Assembly (NCBI GenBank): GCA_963277665.1 | Contig: OY728147.1 | Coordinates: 1,262,625,424 to 1,262,689,423 of the forward strand | Direction of reading: 5' to 3' | DNA length: 64,000 nt | Source: Viscum album | Taxonomy: Eukaryota > Streptophyta > Magnoliopsida > Santalales > Viscaceae | Shown: positions 35,115-46,160 of the stretch, in pieces | Layout: the number at the start of each line of letters is the position of its first letter | How positions within the stretch are numbered: position 1 is the first letter of the stretch | Position numbers and translations under genes: made by a program | Notes under the pieces: generated by a model | What the model saw: only the letters and a program-made list of their open reading frames with translations | Database searches by the model: none | What the model was told of the DNA's origin: nothing

Positions 35115-37266
35115 ATGGACAACAATCGTCGCATGACTGAGCTGGGAATTCCACCACTAGTTCCTGTAGTGATTATTTTATTTCACATATATATATTTAA
35201 ATAATATACAGTGTTATGTGATTAATTTTCTTAAACATTTTTGCAGGATCCATCTATTTGGAGGTAGTTATTTCATTAGCAGCCTAGTAGTGGTCCCAGT
35301 ACTCTGGGTGATCATATAGGGGGGGTATGAGAGCTAGACGATCTGGACGACATACCCAATTAGACCCTGCCCTTCCACTGACATACCAGCCATCCCCCAT
35401 GATGATCTCAGTGTGTCATTAGGGACACACGAGATATTTATGCCTCCCATTTTTTCACCACCATTTAATCTTGAGCCTCCTCACTCGTCTCTACCATATC
35501 CGATGATGATTCCCACTACCCATCCAACATTCTTCCATCCATCCCTATCATCTTCTTTTACTTCTTCTTCATTATCTTCGGGATTTTATATTCCACCTTC
35601 TTAGACTCCTTCTCCGTTAGAGTCTGTCCCTACAAGGCATACATTGGGACCCACTCCATCTATACAGGGTGTTCCTTCAGTTTCTGTGGATCCAGCAGCG
35701 CCCATTGATCATACTACCACAAGTATACTTGTACAACCCTAAAATTTTTTTCAACCATTATTTATTTTCATTATAACATGTATTGATAAGATATTTGTTT
35801 TTCTTTCATAATAGATACATCTATAGATAGGAGGTGGGGGCGGAGGCGTACAAACATGCGTGCGGTGTGGAACCGCCCCACACAATTGATGGTGAAGTAC
35901 AATGAAGATAGTTAGATGATTAAAAAATCATGACATCAATGTATGAGTTTTTTGGCGATGCTTTCCAAATACTCCGACATCATTCCTATCAACCCGATGG
36001 TGAGGGTGCACAACCAGCACGTCTAAAGGATTTAGGCGAGATTTGGAGAGTTTATAAGCATGAGTTGTACATTGGATGATGTTATAGAGTGGGAAAAAAG
36101 ATAGAGGAGGTCCCTGTCATGAATGATTGTCCATTAGAATAGTACCGACATATGATTACTCATTGAACGACTAGCCAATTTACGGTATTAATCCAATTAG
36201 AGGTATTTAAATGAAAATTTTCATGTTTTTTTGTTAATAATAATTATTGAATTTTATTTAGGATTCAGCTGGAAGAAATAAAAAAACATTGATTCTAAGA
36301 AATATGTCCATACATTTTGGTGTAATACAATGCCAGATCATGGGAGACAACATGTATGACAATTTATAATCTTTCTTTACGACTTGCACTTTATATTGCA
36401 TCCTCCATAATTTGTTTTATTTCAAAAGTTGTTGTATATTTTTTTTTATGAAACTAATTTTTTCGGTATCGTATTTTTAATTATGGTTTCCTACATTCAA
36501 TGTAATTTTAGAGGCATAAATTGAATAATGAAGGGCGTGTGCCTCGAGCAGAACAGTTTTGCTCGTGTAGAAAGAAGAAAGATGGAAGTGCGGTTAATGA
36601 ACCGACTCAGCAGCAGATTGTAAGTTTTACTTCGTAGATTTAAAATTTTAATCTCTATTTTGTAACTTAATAATCTATTTATATTTGTAACATGATGATT
36701 TAGAGGACCTTGATGCCCTGTAACCTGACAATTTTGGGCCAAATGATCACTTACATCAGGTGTTGGGAAATGACCACCCTGGTAGAGTACACTACCGACT
36801 TGGGAAGAGTATAGTTCTGATGAGTTATTGGATCTCCTTAGGTATAAGTTGTAGTGCCACCGAGTTGTAGTAGGTTAAGGCACATGCAGAACAGGCTGAA
36901 AAAATGTCCATAGAGACGACATGACATTCTACTAGAAAAAACACTGCATTTATGAAACTGATGGAAGTTTTACATCCAACACTTATACTAGAGGCCAACA
37001 ATGTTTGTGATGAATATATATAATAGATTCATTCTATATATGGTTTACCAAGTGGTAGTTCTAGTGTTGGTCGAGACGATGGCGAGGAGGAGGCCGAGGT
37101 GGAGGAGGAGGGCAAGGAGGATGATGAGGTGATGGAGGAGGGTGATGAGGAGGCCAAGGATGAGTAAAAGGGTGAGGAGGAGGGCATGGATGATGGTGGG
37201 GATGATGATGAGGATGAGGGTGAGGGTGATGATGATGGTGATGATAATGATGGTGATGAGGGATAG
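35115..37266 (+). pseudogene. CACTA-B TNPA-like second gene (plant transposase Ptta/En/Spm type), acidic tail
   Basis: The gene begins MDNNRRMTELG. Introns are likely at 35166-35246 and 36203-36261 (AGAG/GTATTT to TTTTATTTAG). The middle part encodes a Pro/Ser-rich linker (35420-35600). The conserved half includes WRVYKHELYIG (36045), GRNKK and EQFCSCRKKKDGSAVNEPTQ (36559-36618); the last matches the THTKKDGTFVD-type block of the Transposase_24 (Ptta/En/Spm) family. It ends in an acidic Glu/Asp-rich tail (37076-37266) with one internal stop. By analogy with TNPA it would bind the subterminal repeats. Several stops make it a pseudogene; family assignment is moderately sure. Confidence 0.7.
37076..37266 (+). 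repeat. GAGGAG/GATGAT purine-rich trinucleotide tract
   Basis: Degenerate GAG/GAT triplets that encode the acidic tail of the TNPA-like protein in the plus frame. The His/Pro-rich minus-strand frame here is a shadow. Confidence 0.8.
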
Positions 37267-37423
37267 ATTGATTTGTCACATTTTTGGCTAATATTACTGA
37301 CCTTTGATGTTTATTGATTTTTTGTGCCTAAATATATATGTGATTAGGTAGGTCATAATATCTTTATTTTTTATGTATAAATAATTAAACTTGACTTGAT
37401 GATTGGTTGTAAATGATTCACTG

Positions 37424-38015
37424 CTCCCCTAGACAGCCCCCCACCCCCTGGACACCACATACCCCCTGGACAGCCTTGCCACCCCCGTGGACAGCCCACC
37501 CACCCCCCTGGATAGCCCCCCCTGTGGACAGCCCCCACCCCCTGGACACCCCATACCAACCTGTACAGCCCCTCCCACCCCTGTGGATAGCCCGACCATC
37601 CCCTGGATACCCCCTTCCCCCCTGGACAAGCCGACCACACCTGTGGAAAGCCTGACCACCCCCTAGACACCCCTCCCTTTGTGGATAGCCCCCACCCCAT
37701 GGACAACCCGTACCCCCTATAGAGAGCCCCTACCACCCCCGTGGATAGCCCACCCACCCTCTGGACACCCCGACCCTTCTGGAAACCCCGACCACCCCCA
37801 TGGACAGGCCGCCCACCCCCTAGACACCCTCTCCCCCTGTGGATAGCCCACCCACCCCCCTAGACACACCTACCCCCCGTGGCCAGCCTGCCCACCGCCC
37901 TGGACAGAATGCCCACCACCCCTGGACACCCCCTACCCCCTTGAACAGCCCGCCCACCCCCATGGACAGCCCACCCACCCGCTTGGACGGCTGGCCCAAC
38001 CCCCTGGACAAACCA
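37424..38015. repeat. GC-rich minisatellite A4 (C-rich on +)
   Basis: Units of about 19-21 bp such as CCACCCCCTGGACACCCC and CCCCTGTGGACAGCCC, directly downstream of the TNPA-like gene. Same family as A3. Confidence 0.9.
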
Positions 38016-38469
38016 TGATAAGGTCGGGATCTTACACACTCAGAGGGGGAGGGGAAAAATCAATGATATGGTTTTATTTTAATTATCTTTTCTATTGAAA
38101 CAAGATTTTCCTCATGTTAAAATATTATCAACTTTCTAAAAACAAAAAAAATCACACTTCTACATGAAGTAGATTATTTAAATGGTTCACTACTGAACAA
38201 GAATAGTTGCATCAATGTTATGGTTTGGAAATAATCCACTACCACACAATACACATGAAAAAAAATCCTTTAGTGTGGATAAAAGCAAGATTGATATACA
38301 ATTACAGTTATGTATATCTATGATAAATTCAACTATGCATGTGATTATTATAGAAAAATGGAGTCATAAAAGTTTGTGTAACATGTTATGAACCTTTCAC
38401 CAATTTATTAAAAACATGTTACTCTTATTTTTTTACTTTTAGTTTTTATAACTCTCAAAATAATTCTTC
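38016..38469. other. AT-rich spacer between minisatellites A4 and A5
   Basis: Non-repetitive AT-rich sequence. No gene or RNA recognised. Confidence 0.4.
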
Positions 38470-39725
38470 ACTCCCGTGGACAGTCCACCCACCCCCCAAG
38501 GACACCCCCTACCCTGCTGGACAGCCTGACCACCCCCATGGATAGCTCGTCCACCACCATGGACACCCCCTCCCCTTGGAAAACACCACCCTTGGACACC
38601 CCCAACCCCTGGAAATCCCCCCAACCCCCTGGATACCACCCCACCCTGAACACCACCCCACCCCCTGGACACCCCCCAAACACCGCCCCACCCCCTGGAC
38701 ACCCCCATGGATAACCCTCACCCCCCGGACACCACCCCACCCGTGGACCCCCCATAGACAGCCCCCCCTCACCACCCTTGACAGCCTCCACCCCCACCAC
38801 CTTGATGGACACCCCCACCACCCTGGACATCCCCCACCCCACCAACATGGACAACCCCCACCCCCACATCCCCCCTCGACACCCCGTACCCCCCTGGACA
38901 GCCTCTTCACCCCAATGGACACCCCACCCACCCCCTGAACATCCCCTCCTCCTGTGGAAAAACTCCCCACCCCCTGGACAACCTGTACCCCCCGTGGACA
39001 ACCCCGCCCTCCCCCTGGACAGCCCCAACCACCCCCATGGACAGCCCCTCCCACCCCCATGGACAGCCCTGACCACCCCCTGGACAGCCCCACCCACCCC
39101 CTGGACAGCCCCGCCCACCCCCCTGGGCATCCCTACACTCCGTGGGAAACCCACCCACCCCCTTGGACACCCCGTACCCCCTGGACAACCCCACCCACCC
39201 TTGTGGACTCCCCCATTAAGATCCCCCACCCCCATTTATATCCCCACCCACCCCCTGGACACCCCGACCCCCTGAATAGCCCTGCCACCCCCGTGGACCA
39301 CCCCCACCCCCGTGGACCACCCCCACCCCCGTGGACCTCCCCCACCCCCTGGACAGACCCACCCCCATGGGCACCACCCCACCCCCATGGACAACCCCCA
39401 ACCCCTGCACCGCCCCACCCCCCTTGGACACCACCCCACCCCTAGACCCTGACCCCCTAGAAATCCCCCCAACCCCCTGAACACCACCCCACCCCCTCAG
39501 ACACCCCCATGGACAGCCCCCCCGGACACCACCCCACCCTCCGGAACACCCCCATGGACACCCCCACCCTTGACAGCCCCCAACACCTAGACTAGCCCCC
39601 CCCCCCCCCACACCACCCTGGACAGCCCCCCACCACCCCCACCCCTGGACACCCCTACCCCTCTGGACACACCTCCCGCCCTTGGACAGCCACCCCAAAC
39701 CCCTGAACACCACCCAAACCCCTGA
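38470..39725. repeat. GC-rich minisatellite A5 (C-rich on +)
   Basis: About 1.25 kb of units with a 21-bp spacing in the cleanest part (TGGACAGCCCC plus ACCCACCCCC near 39085-39125). Frames of 165 codons on plus and 255 on minus are Pro-rich and Gly-rich artefacts. Confidence 0.9.
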
Positions 39726-39915
39726 ATTCTGAATTCAATTCTGTATGTATTTAATTAACTAATGAATTATGTGTTAATGGTGTATGGGTATACTTTTGGT
39801 ATGTGTATAATTTCTATAAATAACTTATGAATTATGTGTTAATTCAGTATATGTGTAGAGAGTAATTAAATAAATAATTGGAGATATTTAGATTTATGTT
39901 TGAATTATGTGCTGG

Positions 39916-40011
39916 ATGAATTCTGTATGAATTCATACAGAAATATGTATGAATTCATACAGAAATCTGAATGAATTCATACAGAATTCAATATGAATTC
40001 ATATAGAATTA
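39916..40011. repeat. Short tandem repeat with GAATTCATACAG units
   Basis: Four to five units of about 20-24 bp containing ATGAATTCATACAGAA. The ATGAATTCAT core is palindromic, so the block can fold into alternative hairpins. Confidence 0.8.
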
Positions 40012-40114
40012 TGTATGTATTAAGAAGATATACTTGTTAATGGTGTATTTTTTCACTTGTTGTATGTGTATGTATTATGAAAATATTCTGTTGTCTATGA
40101 ATTTTGTAGTCCTG

Positions 40115-40205
40115 TTGGTGGAATTGATGCAGCTCCACAGGGGGCCTGCTGGTGGAATTGATGCAAAAGCACAAGGGGAGGCCAGCAAGCTGGCTTGCTG
40201 CTGCA
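40115..40205 (+). pseudogene. Possible last exon of a CACTA-B gene
   Basis: A moderate-GC stretch with the duplicated phrase GGTGGAATTGATGC reads GGIDAKAQGEASKLACCC in one frame. It occupies the same place relative to the subterminal palindromes as the GGATGGAA segment of CACTA-A. No domain is recognisable; it may be the C-terminal exon of the second gene. Confidence 0.3.
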
Positions 40206-40214
40206 GGTATAAAA

Positions 40215-40669
40215 AATATATGCCAACGGTTCACAACCGTTGGTATATGTGTAAAAACAGAACTTATACCAATGGTTTTAGGTAAACCATTGGTGTAAGT
40301 ATATTCCAATGGTTTGTAAACCGTTGGCATAGATAATTTTACTTGAGATTTAGCAACGATTTGTGGAAAACCGTTGGTAAAAGTCTATACCAACGATTTA
40401 TAGAACCGTTGGTATAGAGATACTTCATGCTATAACACATGGTTTAAAACTATTGGAAAACATATATACTAATTGTTTACTGAAACCGTTCGTATATACT
40501 GATTTTTTCAGAAATATCCCAATGATTCTCATTGAACTGATGGGATATTTCTATCCCTATGTCTCAAGACTAAATGGTTTGGACAACCGTTGGAATTGTT
40601 TATAACAATGTTTGTCCAGCCATTAGCAATGGTTTTAAACCATTGGTAAAGCAAAAATTTAAAGTAGTG
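40215..40669. promoter_or_regulatory. CACTA-B right subterminal repeats and terminus
   Basis: Palindromes of CCAACGGTT / AACCGTTGG type; the first is at 40221-40245 and others follow at about 40-bp spacing to 40650. Several CG-containing cores are intact, unlike at the left end. The terminus TTTAAAGTAGTG ends at 40669, followed by TSD ATG at 40670-40672. Confidence 0.85.
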
Positions 40670-40672
40670 ATG

Positions 40673-41699
40673 GTTTAGTGGATTGGATTTTATAGTGCCC
40701 TTTATCTCTATAGTTGAAGCATTGAACCAGGGGTGGTTAATTATGTTGTTCTTTCCTTTACTCTAACATGTTGGATGACTTCTTCAAGCCTCTTCTACAT
40801 TCATGAGCTTGGTGGTCTTCTCTCCTACACTTGATGAATTTTCTTATTCCTTTGAGTCAATTCCTATGATGTTTCTTTAATATTTTTTACATGTGGGAAG
40901 TTGGATCCTATTTTATCCTTTTTCATTTGACCCACTAGATTGAAACTCTATTATTATCTTATTAACTCCATAACCATGGGACTAGTATCTGAACTCTATA
41001 TCAACATTGAGAGAACACATAACAACTTCTTTATAGCTCTCAATGTCTCAGATGAACAAATACTTTTGAATGTGTGGGTTTAAACCCCTAATGACTATAT
41101 CTATTTTTCTATCATTGTTGATAACAAAACCCAATGCATATCTTGAAATCCTTGTAATGTTTTGCTTATAATCTATGAAAGATTCATCTTTTTTTTTCTC
41201 TAGCTCTATGGATTCACTCTCTATATTTGTTTAAAGAGTTCTATGGAAATACTTGTCAAAAAACATTTTCATAATGTCTTCCCACTCAATCTCTTCTATT
41301 TAATAATTCGACTTGGTGTCATTAATCAAAACCCAGCATTGATTGACCTCCTCATTTAAATGTTATCTGGTCATAGTCATCTTCCCCTTAACAAAAAATG
41401 GATAAAAGAAGTTATTATCTTTTGATTTAACCAATTATTCTACAACAAGTGAATTAGAAGATCCACTAAATGTTGTAGGGTCATTGTCACCTAAAGGACA
41501 CAATATAAAGTTGATCCTTCTTGGGTGAAGGAGGACGTTCCACAAAGTTCAGGTAATTATTCATATCCTAAGAAAACTGGGTAATAATTTCCATGATGTT
41601 TCTATCTCTACCTTCCATGGAATTAGGGATGTCGTTCGTACTATCATCCCATTGTCCCTCACAAGGTTTATTGGACTAGTTTCTCTTGGTCCCCTCCAT
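40673..41699 (-). pseudogene. Gypsy-1 gag (broken)
   Basis: Minus strand. The ATG at 41699 begins MEGTKRN, about 220 bases after the primer site. The reading includes NDIPNSMEGRDRNIMEIITQ and, after a frameshift, GDNDPTTFSG, then NQCWVLINDTKSNY, EIEWEDIMKMFFDKYF and FIDYKQNITRISRYA, then IDIVIRGLNPHIQ. These blocks follow the Retrotrans_gag domain of plant chromoviruses. The zinc-knuckle end is not visible; the gene is cut at 40672 by CACTA-B, and its protease continuation lies at about 15,950 and below. Multiple stops show it is dead. Confidence 0.82.
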
Positions 41700-41917
41700 T
41701 TTCTAAAATAGAAAATATTTGAACAAGATGTAAGTAAAAAAATCCTGAATAAATAATTTTTTCTTGGTCAAATAATTTATAATAGAATATATTACAGGAT
41801 CACTATGTCTCTTCTTTTTAAAAATGATTCTTCTAGGATGTTTTACCTATACATAGATTTATAATTATGGTTTTCTCTATTGTTTTCTAATCCTAATTAC
41901 CATATTAAGTAAACCAC

Positions 41918-41930
41918 TCTCTGATACAAA
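41918..41930 (-). other. Gypsy-1 primer-binding site (tRNA-Met type)
   Basis: Minus strand reads TTTGTATCAGAGAG, one change from TTGGTATCAGAG, directly after the 5' LTR end ATCTCTATA. Confidence 0.7.
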
Positions 41931-41931
41931 C

Positions 41932-42941
41932 TATAGAGATAATAATTGTCATTACATAACAATTAAATCAATTTTAAGACAAACCACATAATATAGACAC
42001 AAATGAATTATAAACAATTTTAGTGTCTTGGGAAAATTTGGCTCATACATAACTTGTACATAATAAAGTATAAACATTTATTAAGATCCTTCATTTTTAT
42101 CCTTAAAATCTCACCATCTCCTTTGTACATGTAATCACCTGAGGATATATATCAAAGAAAATGTGAGTTGAAATCCTAGTAAGAGGATGAATAAGGGACC
42201 TGATTCAATATAACATGGGTGTGCATAATCATCATTATAATATCATATGCATTAGATCAACATCAACATCAGGAGGGAAACATGTAATAAAGGCATTGAC
42301 TGTGGAAATGCATAAAAATGAAACATCATGTCATAGTGGTAAATACCACACATAATTGTAAATAAATCTCGAATCTTGTTCACACATAACTTATGTTCAT
42401 AATCATAACATAATCACTGAGAACAAAATTGGCATCATGTTCACACATATTAAACATTATCTCATCAGATACATCACATTACACAATGCATTGGAGGGAT
42501 ATATAATTCTGGGCCCACCCGTCACATCATAATATTTACATAATCATGCATTTCACAAAGAATTTATAATAATTATTGTAATGATATAATCCATGGAGTG
42601 GAATGATTTACATAAGAATTACATCAAGAATACATTCATGCATAAAATTTGGGGTTTTTAAAAGAAAAAAAAGATCATACTTTGGAATAAGAGATCATTT
42701 TTTATTTGGATAAGAAACAACATTGAGGTATCAAAAATTTGTTTGGGAAAGAAATGTATTTATATAATATCATTGTATTTGGCTTAAAAATTAAGGTGGA
42801 AACATGTATATCCCCAAAAGAAAATGGAATAAAAATGAAATGATTTTTAATTATCATTAATTGAATATCCATATTAAAATTGTTGTGAATGAGAGAAGAC
42901 CCAAAGGAAGGGAGTTTGTTTCGAGAATACCCTTACCAAAA
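41932..42941 (-). repeat. Gypsy-1 5' LTR, segment 1 (U5 side)
   Basis: Homologous to 9541-10545 of the left LTR, for example TTAGTGTCTTGGGAAAATTT near 42025, GGGCCCACCC at 42510 and GACCCAAAGGAAGGGAGTTTG at 42897. Interrupted at about 42941 by CACTA-C. Confidence 0.8.
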
Positions 42942-42969
42942 CAATACATGAAATATGGATTTTTGGGAC

Positions 42970-43110
42970 GTGCTATTTGCGATCAGGGTAGGAACCATCG
43001 CAAATGGTCTGTCGAAATAAACTATTTATGACAAAAATTTTGACTTGTCACAATTAAACGATAAAAGAGGTATTTGCGATGGCCTATTGTAAATAATATT
43101 AGTGCACCAT
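42970..43110. promoter_or_regulatory. CACTA-C left subterminal repeats
   Basis: ATTTGCGAT (42975-42983) pairs with ATCGCAAAT (42997-43005), with further copies of TTTGCGATGG (43073) and TGTCACAATT. The motif family differs from that of CACTA-A and CACTA-B. Confidence 0.65.
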
Positions 43111-43299
43111 GCATGCCAAAACGTGGGAAGACAATATGAAAATAATCCAGTTGCAAAACATCTGACCTATAAATACCCAAACTCTCAATTTTTTTCACTC
43201 AAAACTCCTCTAAACATCTTTGACCCTCTCTGCTCTAATATTTTCTAGTTGATAATTTTTAAAGTTTTAAACTTTACAAGGGATCAACTTTGAAGATTT

Positions 43300-45290
43300 A
43301 AATCTATAGAATGGTTCAGTTTCAAGGTATTTGTTATTACTTTTTATTTTTTATTTAATTTAATTTATCTAATATTAGAAATAATAATTATTGATTAGTC
43401 GTAATAAGATATAATTGTAATTAATTAGTTTTTTGCATTAATTTTTAAGAAATATTTAGCTTTAAGTTTCATTGATGCTTTAATTAAAATTAAATAGATT
43501 TAATTTTCAATAATTTATTTTATTTATCTATAGTAGGTAATAATTAGCAATAATTATTAATAATTATTTGTAATTGGTAATTTTTTTTAATAATTTGTGA
43601 CAATTAGTTATAATTATGGGTAATTAGTCATAATTACAAGTAATTAATAATGAGTTATAAAATATATAAATTAGTAATAATTTGTTATATATTAATAAAA
43701 AATAATGTTAATCAGTGATAATTAGTAATAATTAGTTCTAATTAGTAAAAAATAGTAAAAAATAGTAATAATTAGTGTTAATTACTAAATTTTTTTTTAA
43801 TTTGTAATAAATAGTAATAAATTATAAAAATTAATAATAGATTGTTAAAAAAAATAATTATTAATAAAAATTAATGTTAATTAGTAATAATTAGTCATAA
43901 TTAGTGAAAATTAGTAATTATTAGTAATAATTTGAAATAATTAGAAATAATAAATAATAATTAGTAATAATTAGTAATAATAAGTAATAATTAGTAAAAA
44001 CTAGTAATAATTAACAAAATAGTAATAATTAATAAAAATTAAAAATAATTAGTAAACATTAATAAAAATTAGTAATAATTTTCATAAATTAGTAATAATT
44101 ATTAAAAATTATGAAAATTAAAAAATGTAGGAAAAATTAGTGTTAATTATTAATAATTAAGAATAATTAGAAATAATTAGGAATAATTATTACTAGTTTG
44201 GAATAATTTTCCAAAATTAGGAATAATTAACAAAACAATTTATGATTAGGAATAATTAGTAATTAATAGTAACAATAAATAATAATTAGTAATGATTTGT
44301 AATAACTAAGAATAACTATGAATAATTAGTAATAATTAGTAATCATTGGTAATAATTATTAATATTTGGCAATAATTAGTAATAATTAATAATAATTAGT
44401 AATAATTAGTAATAATTAGTAATAATTTGTAATAAATAGTAATAATTAGTAATAAATACTAATAAATAGTAATAAATCATAATAAATATTAATAATTATT
44501 ATTAACAGTAATAAAAATTAATAAACAGTAATAAATAGTAATAAATAGTAATAAATAAAAATAAACAGTAATAAATAGCCAAAATTAATAATAAATAGTA
44601 ATAAATAGTTATAATTAGTAATAATATGTAATAATTGGTAATAATTATTTATAACTAGTAGTAATTAGTAAAAATTTGTAATAATTAGCAGTAATTAGAG
44701 GTAATTAGTGGTAAGTAGTAAAAAATAGAGTAATAAATTATAAAAATTATAGTAATAAATTGTTAAAATTTTATTTGTAATAGTAAAAAATATAGTAAAA
44801 AATAGAAAAAATTATAGTAACAAATAGTAATTTTTTAGTAATAAATAGTATTTAGAGGTAATTAGCGGTAATTAGTATAAATGAGAGGTAATTAGTGAAA
44901 ATTTGTGATAAATATATATAATTATTAAAAATTTATGGTAATTAGTAATAAAGTATTATAAACTAATAAAAAGTAGTAGTAATTGTTGGTAATTAGCAGT
45001 AATTAGTAATAATTGGTGGTAATTAATAATAATTAGATCTATTTAGTAATAACTTGCAGTAATGAGTAATAATTAGAAGTAATTAGTAATTATTAGCATT
45101 AATTAGTAATAAATAGTAATAAATTGTAATAAATGATAATAAATATTAATAAATAGTTAAAAATAATAAAAAATAGTAATAATTAGTAATAATTAGGAAT
45201 AATTTATAATAATTAGTAATAATTAGTAATAAATAGTAATAAAAAGTATTAAAATATTAATAAATAGTTATAAATAGTAATAATTTTCAA
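43300..45290. repeat. TAATAATTAG-type low-complexity array
   Basis: About 2 kb of irregular units near 10 bp (TAATAATTAG, TAATAAATAG), densest from 43540. The plus strand is almost without C. Stops occur in every frame, so nothing is coded. It lies between the left end of CACTA-C and its transposase; a smaller patch continues at 45830-46060. Confidence 0.9.
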
Positions 45291-46160
45291 CCCATGAGTA
45301 ATAAGATATTTTTATATACTTGGTTCACGGAAATTCATATTGACCAATATATGCCAACCAAAAATTTATACACACATGGTTGACACAAATTTATAATGAC
45401 TAGTTTACGCCAATCATCTCTAAATTTGTCATTAGGTCACCAGAAACAGGACACATATGATATGATGTGTTGATGGAAATAGAAGGATGAGGAAGAGATA
45501 TGTTGATGTCATGAAATAATTAAAATAAATTTGTCTAATGTTAATTTAGACATGGTTGGTGTAAATTTGTTTCATCACCTGGTGATTGTAAAATCTATGA
45601 TTTATACCTTTTATTAAATCATATAATTTCCAATCTTCATGTGATTAGAAATGACCAATTTATTTTAACTATGTCCAAATAGGTCATTAGGTCACAAGAA
45701 ATAGGAAAAAGAAGATTTGATACATCGATGGAAGGAGGAGGAGGAGATACGTCGACGGATAGAGCAGAAGCATGAGCAAATGATAGAGTACGTGTGATAA
45801 TTATTGTAAATTTGAAATATTATGTTTTAATTTATAAAAATTAGTGATAAATTATTAAACAATAGAAATAAATTAGTAATAATTAATAATAAATTATTTT
45901 TATTAGTAAAATATGTTGTAATTAGAAAAAAATAGTAAAAATCAGCTGTAATTAGCAATGATTAGAATAGATGAACATTAAATCACCATAATTAGTAAAA
46001 AGTAACAGAAAATAGTAAAAATATAAGGTAAATAGATAAAATTGATAATATTTAAATGTAAATTATGATTGCTTTAATTTTTACTCTTTTTTCGTAATCT
46101 TTTTCTAATATCATATTAATCATAAATGTTTAATTTTTTTTATATTTTTAGAGTAATATC
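45291..46160. other. Spacer upstream of the CACTA-C transposase
   Basis: Two related sub-segments are visible: GGTCACCAGAAACAGG with GAGGAAGAGATATG (45435-45505), and GGTCACAAGAAATAGG with GAGGAGATACGTCG (45687-45760). They are about 250 bp apart and indicate an old internal duplication. No gene is recognised. Confidence 0.45.

Larger units (their letters stand above)
15958..40669 (+). mobile_element. CACTA-B: full-span CACTA transposon containing TRG-1
   Basis: The left terminus reads AAATACTAAAATATGG, a decayed form of CACTACT-type ends; the right terminus reads TTTAAAGTAGTG. Flanking ATG triplets form the TSD, and the outer flanks are the two halves of one gypsy polyprotein region. Inside are subterminal palindromes at both ends, GC-rich minisatellite blocks on both sides, a TNPD-like transposase gene and a TNPA-like gene. 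Without the nested 10.6-kb TRG-1 it would be about 14 kb, within the usual range for autonomous plant CACTA elements. Stops in the transposase mean it is no longer autonomous. Confidence 0.9.

Noticed and set aside
37061..37279. His/Pro-rich minus-strand protein
   Set aside because: Complement of the GAG/GAT tract that encodes the acidic tail on the plus strand.
38468..39275. Long frames of up to 255 codons (Gly-rich on minus, Pro-rich on plus) in this and the other GC-rich blocks (1-664, 16482-20033, 37371-38015)
   Set aside because: They follow the minisatellite unit in several overlapping frames on both strands, have no domain or start context, and vanish at block edges.
40673..41699. Endogenous pararetrovirus or other plant virus insertion
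   Set aside because: Gag blocks, LTRs, Met-tRNA primer site and integrase with chromodomain identify a Ty3/gypsy retrotransposon; no movement protein or viral coat motif was seen.
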